A DNA stretch of 64,000 bases from NCBI RefSeq assembly GCF_009617875.1, contig NZ_BLAV01000001.1, positions 4,712,001 through 4,776,000 on the forward strand, written 5' to 3'. The notes below the pieces were generated by a model. It was given only the letters and a program-made list of their open reading frames with translations. It did no database searches and was not told the DNA's origin. Of this stretch, positions 8,066 to 14,992 are shown one piece after another; the first letter of the stretch is position 1; each line of letters starts with the position of its first letter. The DNA is from Prolixibacter sp. NT017 (GTDB taxonomy: Bacteria; Bacteroidota; Bacteroidia; Bacteroidales; Prolixibacteraceae). The position numbers were made by a program, and so were the translations under genes.

Positions 8066-8892
8066 TATGCCCGAATCATGATTCCTGTTGCCAGGCGTCC
8101 GGTAGCGGCACCATCACGGCGGGCGGAATAGAAATCTTCCCGATAGGTGAAGGTGCACAATTCTGCTACTTCAATATTTTTTTCAGGTATGCCTGATTTG
8201 AGCAGTTGAATGTAGTTGGCTTTCCACAGGTTCAGGTGTGGAGTTTTCTGATGCTCATTTTTCGAAACCAAATACTGAATGAGGTCGTGGTTTTTTTCCA
8301 GTTGTTCGTGCACTATTTGCACGATTTCGGGTCCTATCTGGTATACTGTCGGCCCAATTCCCGGTCCGATACCGGCAATAAGATCTTCCGGTTGCGTGCC
8401 GTATTCCTGTTTCATTGCTTCAATGGTTCTGCTAACAATCCGGCCAACGGTTCCACGCCAACCAGCATGGATGGCTGCAGCAGCTTTGCGTTGCGGGTCG
8501 TAGAGTAAAACCGGGATGCAGTCGGCGGTTTTTACTGCAATGCAGATGTTGGGCTTATCGGTTATTAATGCATCGGTTTCGTTGAGGTTTTCACGGCGAA
8601 TTTCATCAGTCCAGCTAAGTGCTTCAGAGTTGATTTTGGCAACACTGGCCGAATGTGTTTGTACGGCAAAAACCAGTTGCTCCGGTTTTATCTGCAATGC
8701 ATTGCTCAGTACTTCGCGATTGGCTTGTACATTAGGTTCTTCATCGCCGGAATGAAAACCCAGATTGAGCGATTGGTAAACTCCTTCGCTCTTCCCGCCA
8801 TTACGGGTGGTAGAAAAATGAATGATTTCCGGGTAACCGGAAAAGTGGGAAAAGGTATAAACCGGAAGGTTTCCAAGATGCGACTTTTTCAT
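8065..8892 (-). CDS. pgeF: Peptidoglycan editing factor / multicopper-like polyphenol oxidase (YfiH)
   Basis: A 275-residue YfiH-family protein (formerly laccase domain). The metal-binding His/Cys/His set is seen in QTHSASV, KTADCIPVLLYD and IHAGWRGTVGRIV. E. coli homologues remove wrongly incorporated amino acids from peptidoglycan precursors, and the family also acts on purine nucleosides. I chose the start at 8892 (MKKSHLGNLPVYTF), since the 18 residues upstream are hydrophobic and not typical. Transcribed toward the terminator region at 8031-8065; divergent from ppk, whose start is 197 nt away. Confidence 0.9.
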   Translation of the reverse strand: MKKSHLGNLPVYTFSHFSGYPEIIHFSTTRNGGKSEGVYQSLNLGFHSGDEEPNVQANREVLSNALQIKPEQLVFAVQTHSASVAKINSEALSWTDEIRRENLNETDALITDKPNICIAVKTADCIPVLLYDPQRKAAAAIHAGWRGTVGRIVSRTIEAMKQEYGTQPEDLIAGIGPGIGPTVYQIGPEIVQIVHEQLEKNHDLIQYLVSKNEHQKTPHLNLWKANYIQLLKSGIPEKNIEVAELCTFTYREDFYSARRDGAATGRLATGIMIRA

Positions 8893-9028
8893 AGCAGCGG
8901 TTTTCGAACTTTTGATGCAAATTATGGTTACCAATAGTGAGAACAATCCCTCACCATTGTAGTTCTGAGGAACCCAAAATTCTATCTTTTTTTCCTTATT
9001 TTTTAGGCAGGAAGTAGCCTTTGTCAGG

Positions 9029-9057
9029 TTGCTTTTATCGCATAATTCTTATCTTTA
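9029..9057 (+). promoter_or_regulatory. Likely ppk promoter
   Basis: TTG (9029-9031), 18 nt, TATCTTTA (9050-9057), seven of eight matches to the TAnnTTTG -7 element. Predicts a start near 9064 and an untranslated leader of about 26 nt before the ATG at 9090. Confidence 0.5.
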
Positions 9058-9089
9058 AAATTTACCATAACATTATGGTCACAAGTTTT

Positions 9090-11150
9090 ATGAGCATTGA
9101 AGTTAGAAATAAAGAAATAAGCTGGTTGTCATTCAACGAGCGACTGTTGCAGGAGGCTTCGAAGAGGAATGTGCCGGTTATCGAACGTATCAAGTTTCTG
9201 GGAATCTACTCCAATAACCTGGATGAATTTTTCCGGGTACGGGTGGCTATTCTCCGGCGTCTGGCCATGATGGGACGCACCACGATGGTGGAAGGGGCCG
9301 ATCCAAGAGAAGTGCTGGATGAGATTGAGCGGATTGTCGTTGAGCAGGGAAAGCGGTTTGAGGTGATTTATAAAGGCATTCTGAAGGAACTGGCCAAGGA
9401 CTATATCTACCTGGTGAACGAGCAGGAACTTTCGGAAAGTCAGGGTAAGTATGTGCGCGATTACTTTCTCAAGGAAGTCCGGCCGCGGATTATGCCTATC
9501 ATTCTGAAGAAGAGTCTGCCGTTACCCATGTTGGGCGATGATGCGATTTACATGGCTGTGGAATTAACCGGAAAGGACAAAACGACCTATGCCCTTATCG
9601 AGGTACCTTCGGATGTGCTGCCGCGTTTCATCATCATTCCGTCGGAAGATCCACGCGGGACTTATATTATCCTTTTGGAAGATATTATCCGGTATGAGCT
9701 GAAGGACCTGTTTTACATGTTCGAGTTCGAGGATATCAAATCCTATATTGTGAAGCTGACACGTGACGCCGAGCTGGATATCAACGACGATGTGGCCGAA
9801 AGTTACGTGAAAACGGTTGAGAAGAGTTTGGAAAAACGCGGTCAGAGTGAGCCGACCCGGTTTGTGTACGATAAAAAATTGCCGCGCGAGTTTCTGAAAA
9901 TTTTATTGAAGAAGCTGAATTTCACCAAAGACGATACCATTATTGGTGGCGGACGGATTCACAACTTCAAGGACTTTATGAACTTTCCGAAAGTGGGAAG
10001 TAAAGAGCTCCAATATCAACCGATATCACCGGCCCGGCATAAGCGGGTCCTACCGGGAAAAACCTACCTGGAGAGTATATCAGAAAAGGATCTGTTGTTC
10101 CATTTTCCATATCAATCGTTTATTCATTTCATCGATCTTCTGCGGGAAGCATCGATTGATCCGAAAGTTACCGAGATTAAGCTGACGGTTTATCGCGTGG
10201 CTCCCGATTCGAGCGTGATGAACGCCCTCATCAATGCGGCCCGTAACGGGAAGCAGGTGACCGTTGTACTGGAACTTCGGGCGCGCTTTAACGAGCAGGA
10301 TAACATAGAGTGGGGAAATATTCTGGATAAAGAGAATGTGAAGGTGATTTTCGGTGTGCCCGGACTGAAAGTGCATTCCAAGATATGTGTGATTAACCGG
10401 AAGGAACACGGCGAAGACAAACTGTTCGCTTGTATCGGAACCGGTAATTTCCACGAGGATACAGCCCGGGTGTTCAGCGACCATTTGTTGTGTACAGCCG
10501 ATCCGCGCATTACCCGCGAAGTCAACTATGTGTTCGACTTCTTCGAGCGCAATTATAAGCTGAATCGTTTCCGGCACTTGATGGTTTCGCCGTTCAATAT
10601 GCGAAGTCGCCTCATCCGCATGATCAACCAGGAAATACGAAACAAGCTGGAAGGGAAAGAGGCGATGTTCTATTTCAAATGCAACAACCTGGTCGATCCG
10701 GTTATCATCCGGAAAATACACGATGCTGCCCGTGCAGGGGTTGATGTCAAACTGAATGTACGTGGTATGTTCTCGTTGCTGCCTACACCACCCGACCAGA
10801 AATACACGATTCCCTGTATCGGGTTGATTGATCGTTTTCTGGAGCATTCCCGTGTGTATTTTTTCCATAATAATGGACATGAGCGTTTGTTCATCTCATC
10901 GTCGGATTTGATGTCGCGGAACCTTGACCGACGCGTTGAAGTGGGAGCCCCGATTTATGATGCAGACCTGCGGAACGAGATTAAGAAGATGCTGGAAATG
11001 CAGTGGCAGGATAATGAGGCAGCCCGCATTCTGGATAATAATCTGGTGAATCAGCTGAAAAGAACGGATAGTGAAACTCCATATAAGTCGCAGATGGAGT
11101 TCTATCGTTTCATCCGGCAGCAGCACGGCGACTACGAGGAAGGAATCTAA
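9090..11150 (+). CDS. ppk1: Polyphosphate kinase 1
   Basis: Makes inorganic polyphosphate from ATP. 686 residues, the usual PPK1 length. The N-terminal domain (EISWLSFNERLLQEA, 9-23) is intact. The autophosphorylated His is His429 in LKVHSKICVI, the second conserved His is His455 in GTGNFHEDTA, and His586 lies in FLEHSRVYFF; the phospholipase D-like fold surrounds them. The start at 9090 (MSIEVRNKEISW) matches the family; Mets at 9075 and further upstream would add unmatched residues. The next gene starts 7 nt after the stop, so they are probably co-transcribed. Confidence 0.96.
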   Translation: MSIEVRNKEISWLSFNERLLQEASKRNVPVIERIKFLGIYSNNLDEFFRVRVAILRRLAMMGRTTMVEGADPREVLDEIERIVVEQGKRFEVIYKGILKELAKDYIYLVNEQELSESQGKYVRDYFLKEVRPRIMPIILKKSLPLPMLGDDAIYMAVELTGKDKTTYALIEVPSDVLPRFIIIPSEDPRGTYIILLEDIIRYELKDLFYMFEFEDIKSYIVKLTRDAELDINDDVAESYVKTVEKSLEKRGQSEPTRFVYDKKLPREFLKILLKKLNFTKDDTIIGGGRIHNFKDFMNFPKVGSKELQYQPISPARHKRVLPGKTYLESISEKDLLFHFPYQSFIHFIDLLREASIDPKVTEIKLTVYRVAPDSSVMNALINAARNGKQVTVVLELRARFNEQDNIEWGNILDKENVKVIFGVPGLKVHSKICVINRKEHGEDKLFACIGTGNFHEDTARVFSDHLLCTADPRITREVNYVFDFFERNYKLNRFRHLMVSPFNMRSRLIRMINQEIRNKLEGKEAMFYFKCNNLVDPVIIRKIHDAARAGVDVKLNVRGMFSLLPTPPDQKYTIPCIGLIDRFLEHSRVYFFHNNGHERLFISSSDLMSRNLDRRVEVGAPIYDADLRNEIKKMLEMQWQDNEAARILDNNLVNQLKRTDSETPYKSQMEFYRFIRQQHGDYEEGI

Positions 11151-11157
11151 AAAGGAG

Positions 11158-11742
11158 ATGCCCGGGGGAAAAATCAAGACTTCAGATATGGAAAGTCCTG
11201 AAGAAATGATCGAATTGCTGCGAGGCGGCTTCGTAAATTTCGGAGGCAGTCAATCGACCTTTTGGCACGAAGCTTTACACAACAATGCAGCGTTATTCAA
11301 TCGGTGCCTCGAAGTGGCTTTTTCTGATGAGCATCCGACTGCGTGGCGCGCGTGCTATTTAATTGATAATACCACCGAAAAATATCCGGAAATGCTGAAA
11401 CCCCATATCGGCAAATTCTGCGAACGACTTCCCTCGTTGAGCAACAGTTCTCAGAAACGGCATTTCGCGCGTATCCTTACTCGCTGCTCTATCCCGGAAG
11501 AATGGCTGGGTACCGTGGTTAATACTTGTTTCGAATGGCTGTATTCGCAGGAACCACCGGCTGTAAAGGTACATTGTATGCAGATTATTTTTCAGGCTGG
11601 GAAGAAAGAGCCCGATCTGTTGCAGGAACTAAAGGCGATTATTGAAGAACAATGGGATGTGGAAAGCAAAGGTTTTCGCAGCCGCGGACGAAAACTGCTG
11701 GAAGCCATCGAGAATCAGCGGAAAATGAACGGGAATTCGTAA
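11158..11742 (+). CDS. Hypothetical helical (HEAT-like) protein downstream of ppk1
   Basis: A 194-residue soluble protein with no signal or membrane segment. It is mostly amphipathic helices of 30-40 residues (for example AWRACYLIDNTTEKYPEMLKPH and PPAVKVHCMQIIFQAGKK), the look of HEAT/ARM repeats that make a protein-binding surface. Start at 11158 lies directly after an AAAGGAG sequence that is too close to serve it well; the Met at 11188 is an alternative. Coupled closely to ppk1 (7 nt), it may act with polyphosphate metabolism, but that is inference only. Its 3' end overlaps a convergent gene by 28 bp. Confidence 0.65.
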   Translation: MPGGKIKTSDMESPEEMIELLRGGFVNFGGSQSTFWHEALHNNAALFNRCLEVAFSDEHPTAWRACYLIDNTTEKYPEMLKPHIGKFCERLPSLSNSSQKRHFARILTRCSIPEEWLGTVVNTCFEWLYSQEPPAVKVHCMQIIFQAGKKEPDLLQELKAIIEEQWDVESKGFRSRGRKLLEAIENQRKMNGNS

Positions 11743-12227
11743 AATAGAATAAACGATATAATGCCCCATAAGAAGATCGAGAAAAGCATCAGTGGCAAAA
11801 ACCTTCTCTTTCGTTCGTAATACTTTTTCCCGAGAAATGCTCCCAGGGGAATTGACAGCAAAATCGGTGTCAGGATGATGATGCCCCACATGCCGTATTT
11901 CATCCGGGTACGAACAATAAACTTATTTCGGCGGGTAAATTTCCTTCGTTTCCGGCGTCTTTCTTTAAACTGGTCCAGCCAGATCTCCATTCGGCGCTCA
12001 AAAGTTGCTGGTGTACAGCAATACAGTTTCGGGAGATGTTTCAGGAATTTATGAATGATGATGCCGCTCAGGTAGTAGTAAAAGATGAATCCTAGGATTC
12101 CTCCCGCTTCAACTGCCAGAAAAGTCTCCCAGAATTCAAGCTTCAGTATTTTCACATAAGGCGGTGTCCAGAAGTATTTTAAGCTTGCCAGAAGAAATAC
12201 ATTCAATATTTTCAGTAAGTATCCCAT
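11715..12227 (-). CDS. Multi-pass membrane protein of unknown function
   Basis: 170 residues with several hydrophobic segments: an N-terminal amphipathic/hydrophobic region (5-20), GGILGFIFYYYLSGIII (about 42-58), MWGIIILTPILLSIPLGAFLG (about 113-133) and FLPLMLFSIFLWGIISFILFY (about 142-162). Between them is a strongly basic loop (RMEIWLDQFKERRRKRRKF) that should face the cytoplasm. The TPILLSIPLGAFLG segment recalls small DedA- or COG2426-like membrane proteins, but I cannot name the family. Overlaps the end of the convergent HEAT-like gene by 28 bp. Confidence 0.65.
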   Translation of the reverse strand: MGYLLKILNVFLLASLKYFWTPPYVKILKLEFWETFLAVEAGGILGFIFYYYLSGIIIHKFLKHLPKLYCCTPATFERRMEIWLDQFKERRRKRRKFTRRNKFIVRTRMKYGMWGIIILTPILLSIPLGAFLGKKYYERKRRFLPLMLFSIFLWGIISFILFYEFPFIFR

Positions 12228-12432
12228 CTCATATCTCCCCTAACAAAATTACGTGAGTTTATGATGCAGATGTTTCTTTTTTCCGGATTTATTTGAAGAC
12301 TTTTTAAATCTTTCCATCCTCCGAAATTGTTTGGCCAGAAGCGATTCAAAGATTAATTTTATGCTCAATTGAAAAAGAGACAAACCAAACACAGCTATTG
12401 CGTGTTGTCTTTTGGGATAGAAACTTTTACTT

Positions 12433-13059
12433 ATGGATTTCTCTGATTATTATGAAGCCATTGGATTGCTGGCTTCGGTGTTGGTGGCGATTAGCCTGAT
12501 GATGTCTTCGCTTGTTAAGTTGCGGTGGTTGAATCTGTTCGGGTCTGTTATATTTTCCGTTTATGGTATCTTAATCCATTCTGTATCGGTAGCGGGAGTT
12601 AATATTTTTATTGTGGGGGTGAATATCGTTCACCTGTATGGTATTTACCGGAAAAAGGAGGCTTTTCGCGTTGCTTTTGTCCATTCGGAGGAGAACGATT
12701 ATTTGACTGATTTTCTGGAATATTATCACGATGACATCCAGCGTTTCTTTCCCCGTTTTAACTTCAATATCGAAGAGGAATACCTAATCATGTTTGTGCA
12801 CCGCGACCTGAATATGGCCGGTCTTATTGTGCTGGAAATAAAAGATTCTGATACGTTACACATTGTTCTTGACTATGTGGTGCCCCGCTACCGCGATTAC
12901 AAAGTGGCTGATTATATTTTCAAGCGAAATATCGATCGGTTCCGTTATTTGGGATACAATATGCTCTATTCCGAAGTGCAAAACTCAGCGCACAACAACT
13001 ACCTCGAGAAGATTGGTTTTGAGAAAGAAGGCGATCGGTACGTTTTTCGGATAAAATAA
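12433..13059 (+). CDS. YgjV-like membrane domain fused to a GNAT-like domain
   Basis: 208 residues in two parts. Residues 1-75 hold three membrane helices with sequence like the YgjV/Imp-YgjV family (AIGLLASVLVAISLMMSSLVKLRWLNLFGSV in outline). Residues about 95-208 resemble a GNAT acetyltransferase: LIVLEIKDSDTLHIVLDYVVP, then PRYRDYKVADYIF at the acetyl-CoA loop, and NYLEKIGFEKEG at the end. The usual Q/RxxGxG/A loop lacks its Gly residues here, so acetyl-CoA binding is uncertain. It ends 1 nt from the stop of the convergent DUF3267 gene with no terminator between. Confidence 0.7.
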   Translation: MDFSDYYEAIGLLASVLVAISLMMSSLVKLRWLNLFGSVIFSVYGILIHSVSVAGVNIFIVGVNIVHLYGIYRKKEAFRVAFVHSEENDYLTDFLEYYHDDIQRFFPRFNFNIEEEYLIMFVHRDLNMAGLIVLEIKDSDTLHIVLDYVVPRYRDYKVADYIFKRNIDRFRYLGYNMLYSEVQNSAHNNYLEKIGFEKEGDRYVFRIK

Positions 13060-13060
13060 A

Positions 13061-13699
13061 TCAGGCTATTTTTTCGTAGAAGTAGGAACAGCGTTCGTGC
13101 TTCATGTCAAAAGTTATTATCTCCTTGTCGGGATGATTTTGATAGAGGCAAAGTAACCCGTAGTCGCCGGCACAAAAGAAGCTGTGGATGGCCATGATGC
13201 TTAACCAGAGAATGACGGCCGGTGAATTCTGCCAGATACACCACAAAGCACCTGCAGCCGTTACCAGGTTAACTACCACGAAAGGAACGATTGCTACAAA
13301 ACGGAATTGCTTTTTCTGAATGACTTCCCGGTCGGCCTGGACGTAGAAAATGAAGCGCCAGAAATTGGCTCCGAACGAAATATTTTTTACTCCTGTTATC
13401 AAAAAAGCGGCGGCATGCAGTAGTTCGTGAATTACCACCAGTGCAGTAAACGAAATAAGTACAGCTAGCGAAAACCATTCTAGTTCCATTTTTGAGCCTT
13501 TAAAAAAGGTCACAATGCTGTAGACTAGTAAACCGGCTAAAACGGCACCCATGATGGTTTGGTATATCATATACCGTTTGGCCAGCCTCGAGCCACCCGA
13601 AAATTGCTCCAGCAAAAACGCTTTAATATTATCGTGGGAAATTCGGGCTACTAGTTTGTAGCCTGGTCCGTGTTGTATCTGTTCAGGAGTTGGTCCCAT
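13061..13699 (-). CDS. DUF3267 membrane protein (putative zincin peptidase)
   Basis: 212 residues with four to five membrane helices (about 42-65, 77-103, 126-148, 157-182). HELLHAAAF, at the end of the second helix, is an HExxH zinc motif, as expected for the DUF3267 group of intramembrane metalloprotease-like proteins. Substrate is unknown. The gene faces the YgjV-GNAT gene tail to tail. Its leader contains a TGCAGG/CCTGCA hairpin (13715-13733) and, further up, the candidate small RNA at 13742-13828, so read-through from that promoter might also feed this gene. Confidence 0.75.
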   Translation of the reverse strand: MGPTPEQIQHGPGYKLVARISHDNIKAFLLEQFSGGSRLAKRYMIYQTIMGAVLAGLLVYSIVTFFKGSKMELEWFSLAVLISFTALVVIHELLHAAAFLITGVKNISFGANFWRFIFYVQADREVIQKKQFRFVAIVPFVVVNLVTAAGALWCIWQNSPAVILWLSIMAIHSFFCAGDYGLLCLYQNHPDKEIITFDMKHERCSYFYEKIA

Positions 13700-13741
13700 T
13701 TATATTTGTGCTTTTGCAGGGTAAATACCTGCAGACAAGAT

Positions 13742-13828
13742 ATAAAAAAACCCGCTGGGATGCAGCGGGGTAAAAACCAAAAATTGCCTGTTCGTTTTCG
13801 TGCGAGGCAACTTGAACTTTAATCAACC
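13742..13828 (-). ncRNA. Candidate small RNA, about 85 nt, with its own promoter and terminator
   Basis: In the 310-nt gap between the cyclophilin and DUF3267 genes, all on the minus strand: a perfect -7 box TATCTTTG (13840-13833); a first hairpin, TTGCCT (13810-13805) with AGGCAA (13789-13784); and a terminator hairpin, CCCGCTG (13769-13763) with CAGCGGG (13757-13751), running into seven T. Start would be near 13826. No open reading frame of note lies within. It could instead be a leader/attenuator of the DUF3267 gene. The rest of the gap (13841-14009) is AT-rich and shows nothing I can name. Confidence 0.5.
13751..13769 (-). terminator. Terminator hairpin of the candidate small RNA
   Basis: CCCGCTG/CAGCGGG, 7 bp with a 5-nt loop, followed on the minus strand by seven T (13750-13744). 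It may also stop read-through from the cyclophilin gene. Confidence 0.7.
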
Positions 13829-13832
13829 GATA

Positions 13833-13863
13833 CAAAGATACAGCTTTCGTAATATTAATTTAA
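13833..13863 (-). promoter_or_regulatory. Promoter of the candidate small RNA
   Basis: TATCTTTG on the minus strand (13840-13833) matches TAnnTTTG exactly. The -33 element is weaker: TTA at a 20-nt spacing, or TTG at 23 nt. Confidence 0.5.
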
Positions 13864-14009
13864 CAAATATTAAATTAGAATGAGCAAATGAGCATTTTGA
13901 ATGATTGAATCATATGTTTGAAAGGATGAATGCGGTTTTTTGCCCATTTTAACTTTTTAAAAAAGGCATTCTTATCGGTTGATTTTCAGTTTGTAGTTTT
14001 TGAAAAACG

Positions 14010-14579
14010 TCATTTTATACGCTTAATATCTATTATGGTGACTGGATGAATCAAATATTGGCTAGTATCTGGTTGCATTTGTATTTGTTTAACAACGTTC
14101 ATACCCTTAATTACTTTACCAAAAGCGGCAAATCCTTGTCCATCCGGATTTCGCTTTCCGCCATAATCAAGCGCAGGCTGGTCGCCAATGCAAATGAAGA
14201 ACTCTGACGAGGCGGAACCGGGCTTATTTCGTGCCATCGAAATGACTCCGTTTTTGTGCCGAATACCTGTCTGTTGAGTTGTTTCGTGTGGGATGGTTGG
14301 AATTTTATCTACCAGACTATCTGCGAACAGTCCTCCCTGAATGACTTCAATTTTTACCTGATTGTGCGGCTGGTTATTCATGCGGACCGTGCGATAAAAC
14401 TCGGCATCGGTATATACGCTGTCTTCTACCAGCTGCAGAAAATTATTAGCGGTAACCGGAGCTTTGTCGGGGTAAAGCTCAACCTGTATGTTTCCCAAGG
14501 TCGTCTGGATTTCAACGACGGGTTCGTTTTGGCAAGCACTGAAGGCAACCAGAAGGAAAGCAAATACGAAAGTTTTCAT
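14010..14579 (-). CDS. Cyclophilin-type peptidyl-prolyl isomerase, lipoprotein
   Basis: 189 residues. The N-terminus is a lipoprotein signal with lipobox FSAC (Cys16), so the enzyme is probably anchored in the periplasm. The cyclophilin fold is shown by VEIQTTLGNIQVELYPDKAPVTANNFLQL in outline, then VIQGG (substrate loop), GVISMARNKPGSASSEFFI with the Ser-Ala/Gln site region, and FAAFGKVIKGMNVV. It catalyses cis-trans isomerisation of proline peptide bonds in exported proteins. The catalytic Arg region reads EFYRTVRMNNQPHNQV, with an insertion compared with PpiA. It stands alone on the minus strand. Confidence 0.88.
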   Translation of the reverse strand: MKTFVFAFLLVAFSACQNEPVVEIQTTLGNIQVELYPDKAPVTANNFLQLVEDSVYTDAEFYRTVRMNNQPHNQVKIEVIQGGLFADSLVDKIPTIPHETTQQTGIRHKNGVISMARNKPGSASSEFFICIGDQPALDYGGKRNPDGQGFAAFGKVIKGMNVVKQIQMQPDTSQYLIHPVTIIDIKRIK

Positions 14580-14722
14580 TGGAAAAAGGATTTAGCGATG
14601 AACGCATAAATATAAATTCTTCCAACCGGAATTTTGTATGTGTTGATTTGCTAATTCAATTGATGCATCGGTCGGAATTTCGTAAATTTCTTGTAATCAA
14701 TTAACCAGTAAACTTTTATTCC

Positions 14723-14983
14723 ATGAAAAGAGATGTCTTATTGTTGCTTGTTCAACATCGCGAAGATACAGCCGACCGTGTTCAAAAGATATTAACCGGT
14801 TGGGGATGTTTCATCAAAACACGCCTGGGACTTCATGATGGCGTTTTGGATAACTGTTCCGAAAGCGGCCTGATATTTCTGGAACTGGTCGGTGAGCAGG
14901 CTAAACACGAAGAGCTTGTTCGAAAGCTCAAGTTGGTAAAAGGCGTCGATGCTCAGCTCGTGCAGCTCGATGTGACAGAATAG
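14723..14983 (+). CDS. Small ACT-like protein (TM1266/iron-only hydrogenase regulator-like)
   Basis: 86 residues: LLLLVQHREDTADRVQKILTGWGCFIKTRLGLHDG, then LIFLELVGEQAKHEELVRKLKLVKGVDAQLVQLDV in outline. Beta-alpha-beta-beta-alpha-beta order and the closing KGVDxQLV strand match the small ACT-fold family of which TM1266 is the type. Members have been linked to hydrogenase gene clusters, but no hydrogenase gene is visible here. It ends 9 nt from the convergent helicase gene. Fold assignment is moderate; role is unknown. Confidence 0.6.
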   Translation: MKRDVLLLLVQHREDTADRVQKILTGWGCFIKTRLGLHDGVLDNCSESGLIFLELVGEQAKHEELVRKLKLVKGVDAQLVQLDVTE

Positions 14984-14992
14984 CTTGATTCT

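Noticed and set aside
10080..10880. 266-residue minus-strand frame opposite ppk1
   Set aside because: Lies wholly inside ppk1, whose catalytic motifs are intact; shadow frame.
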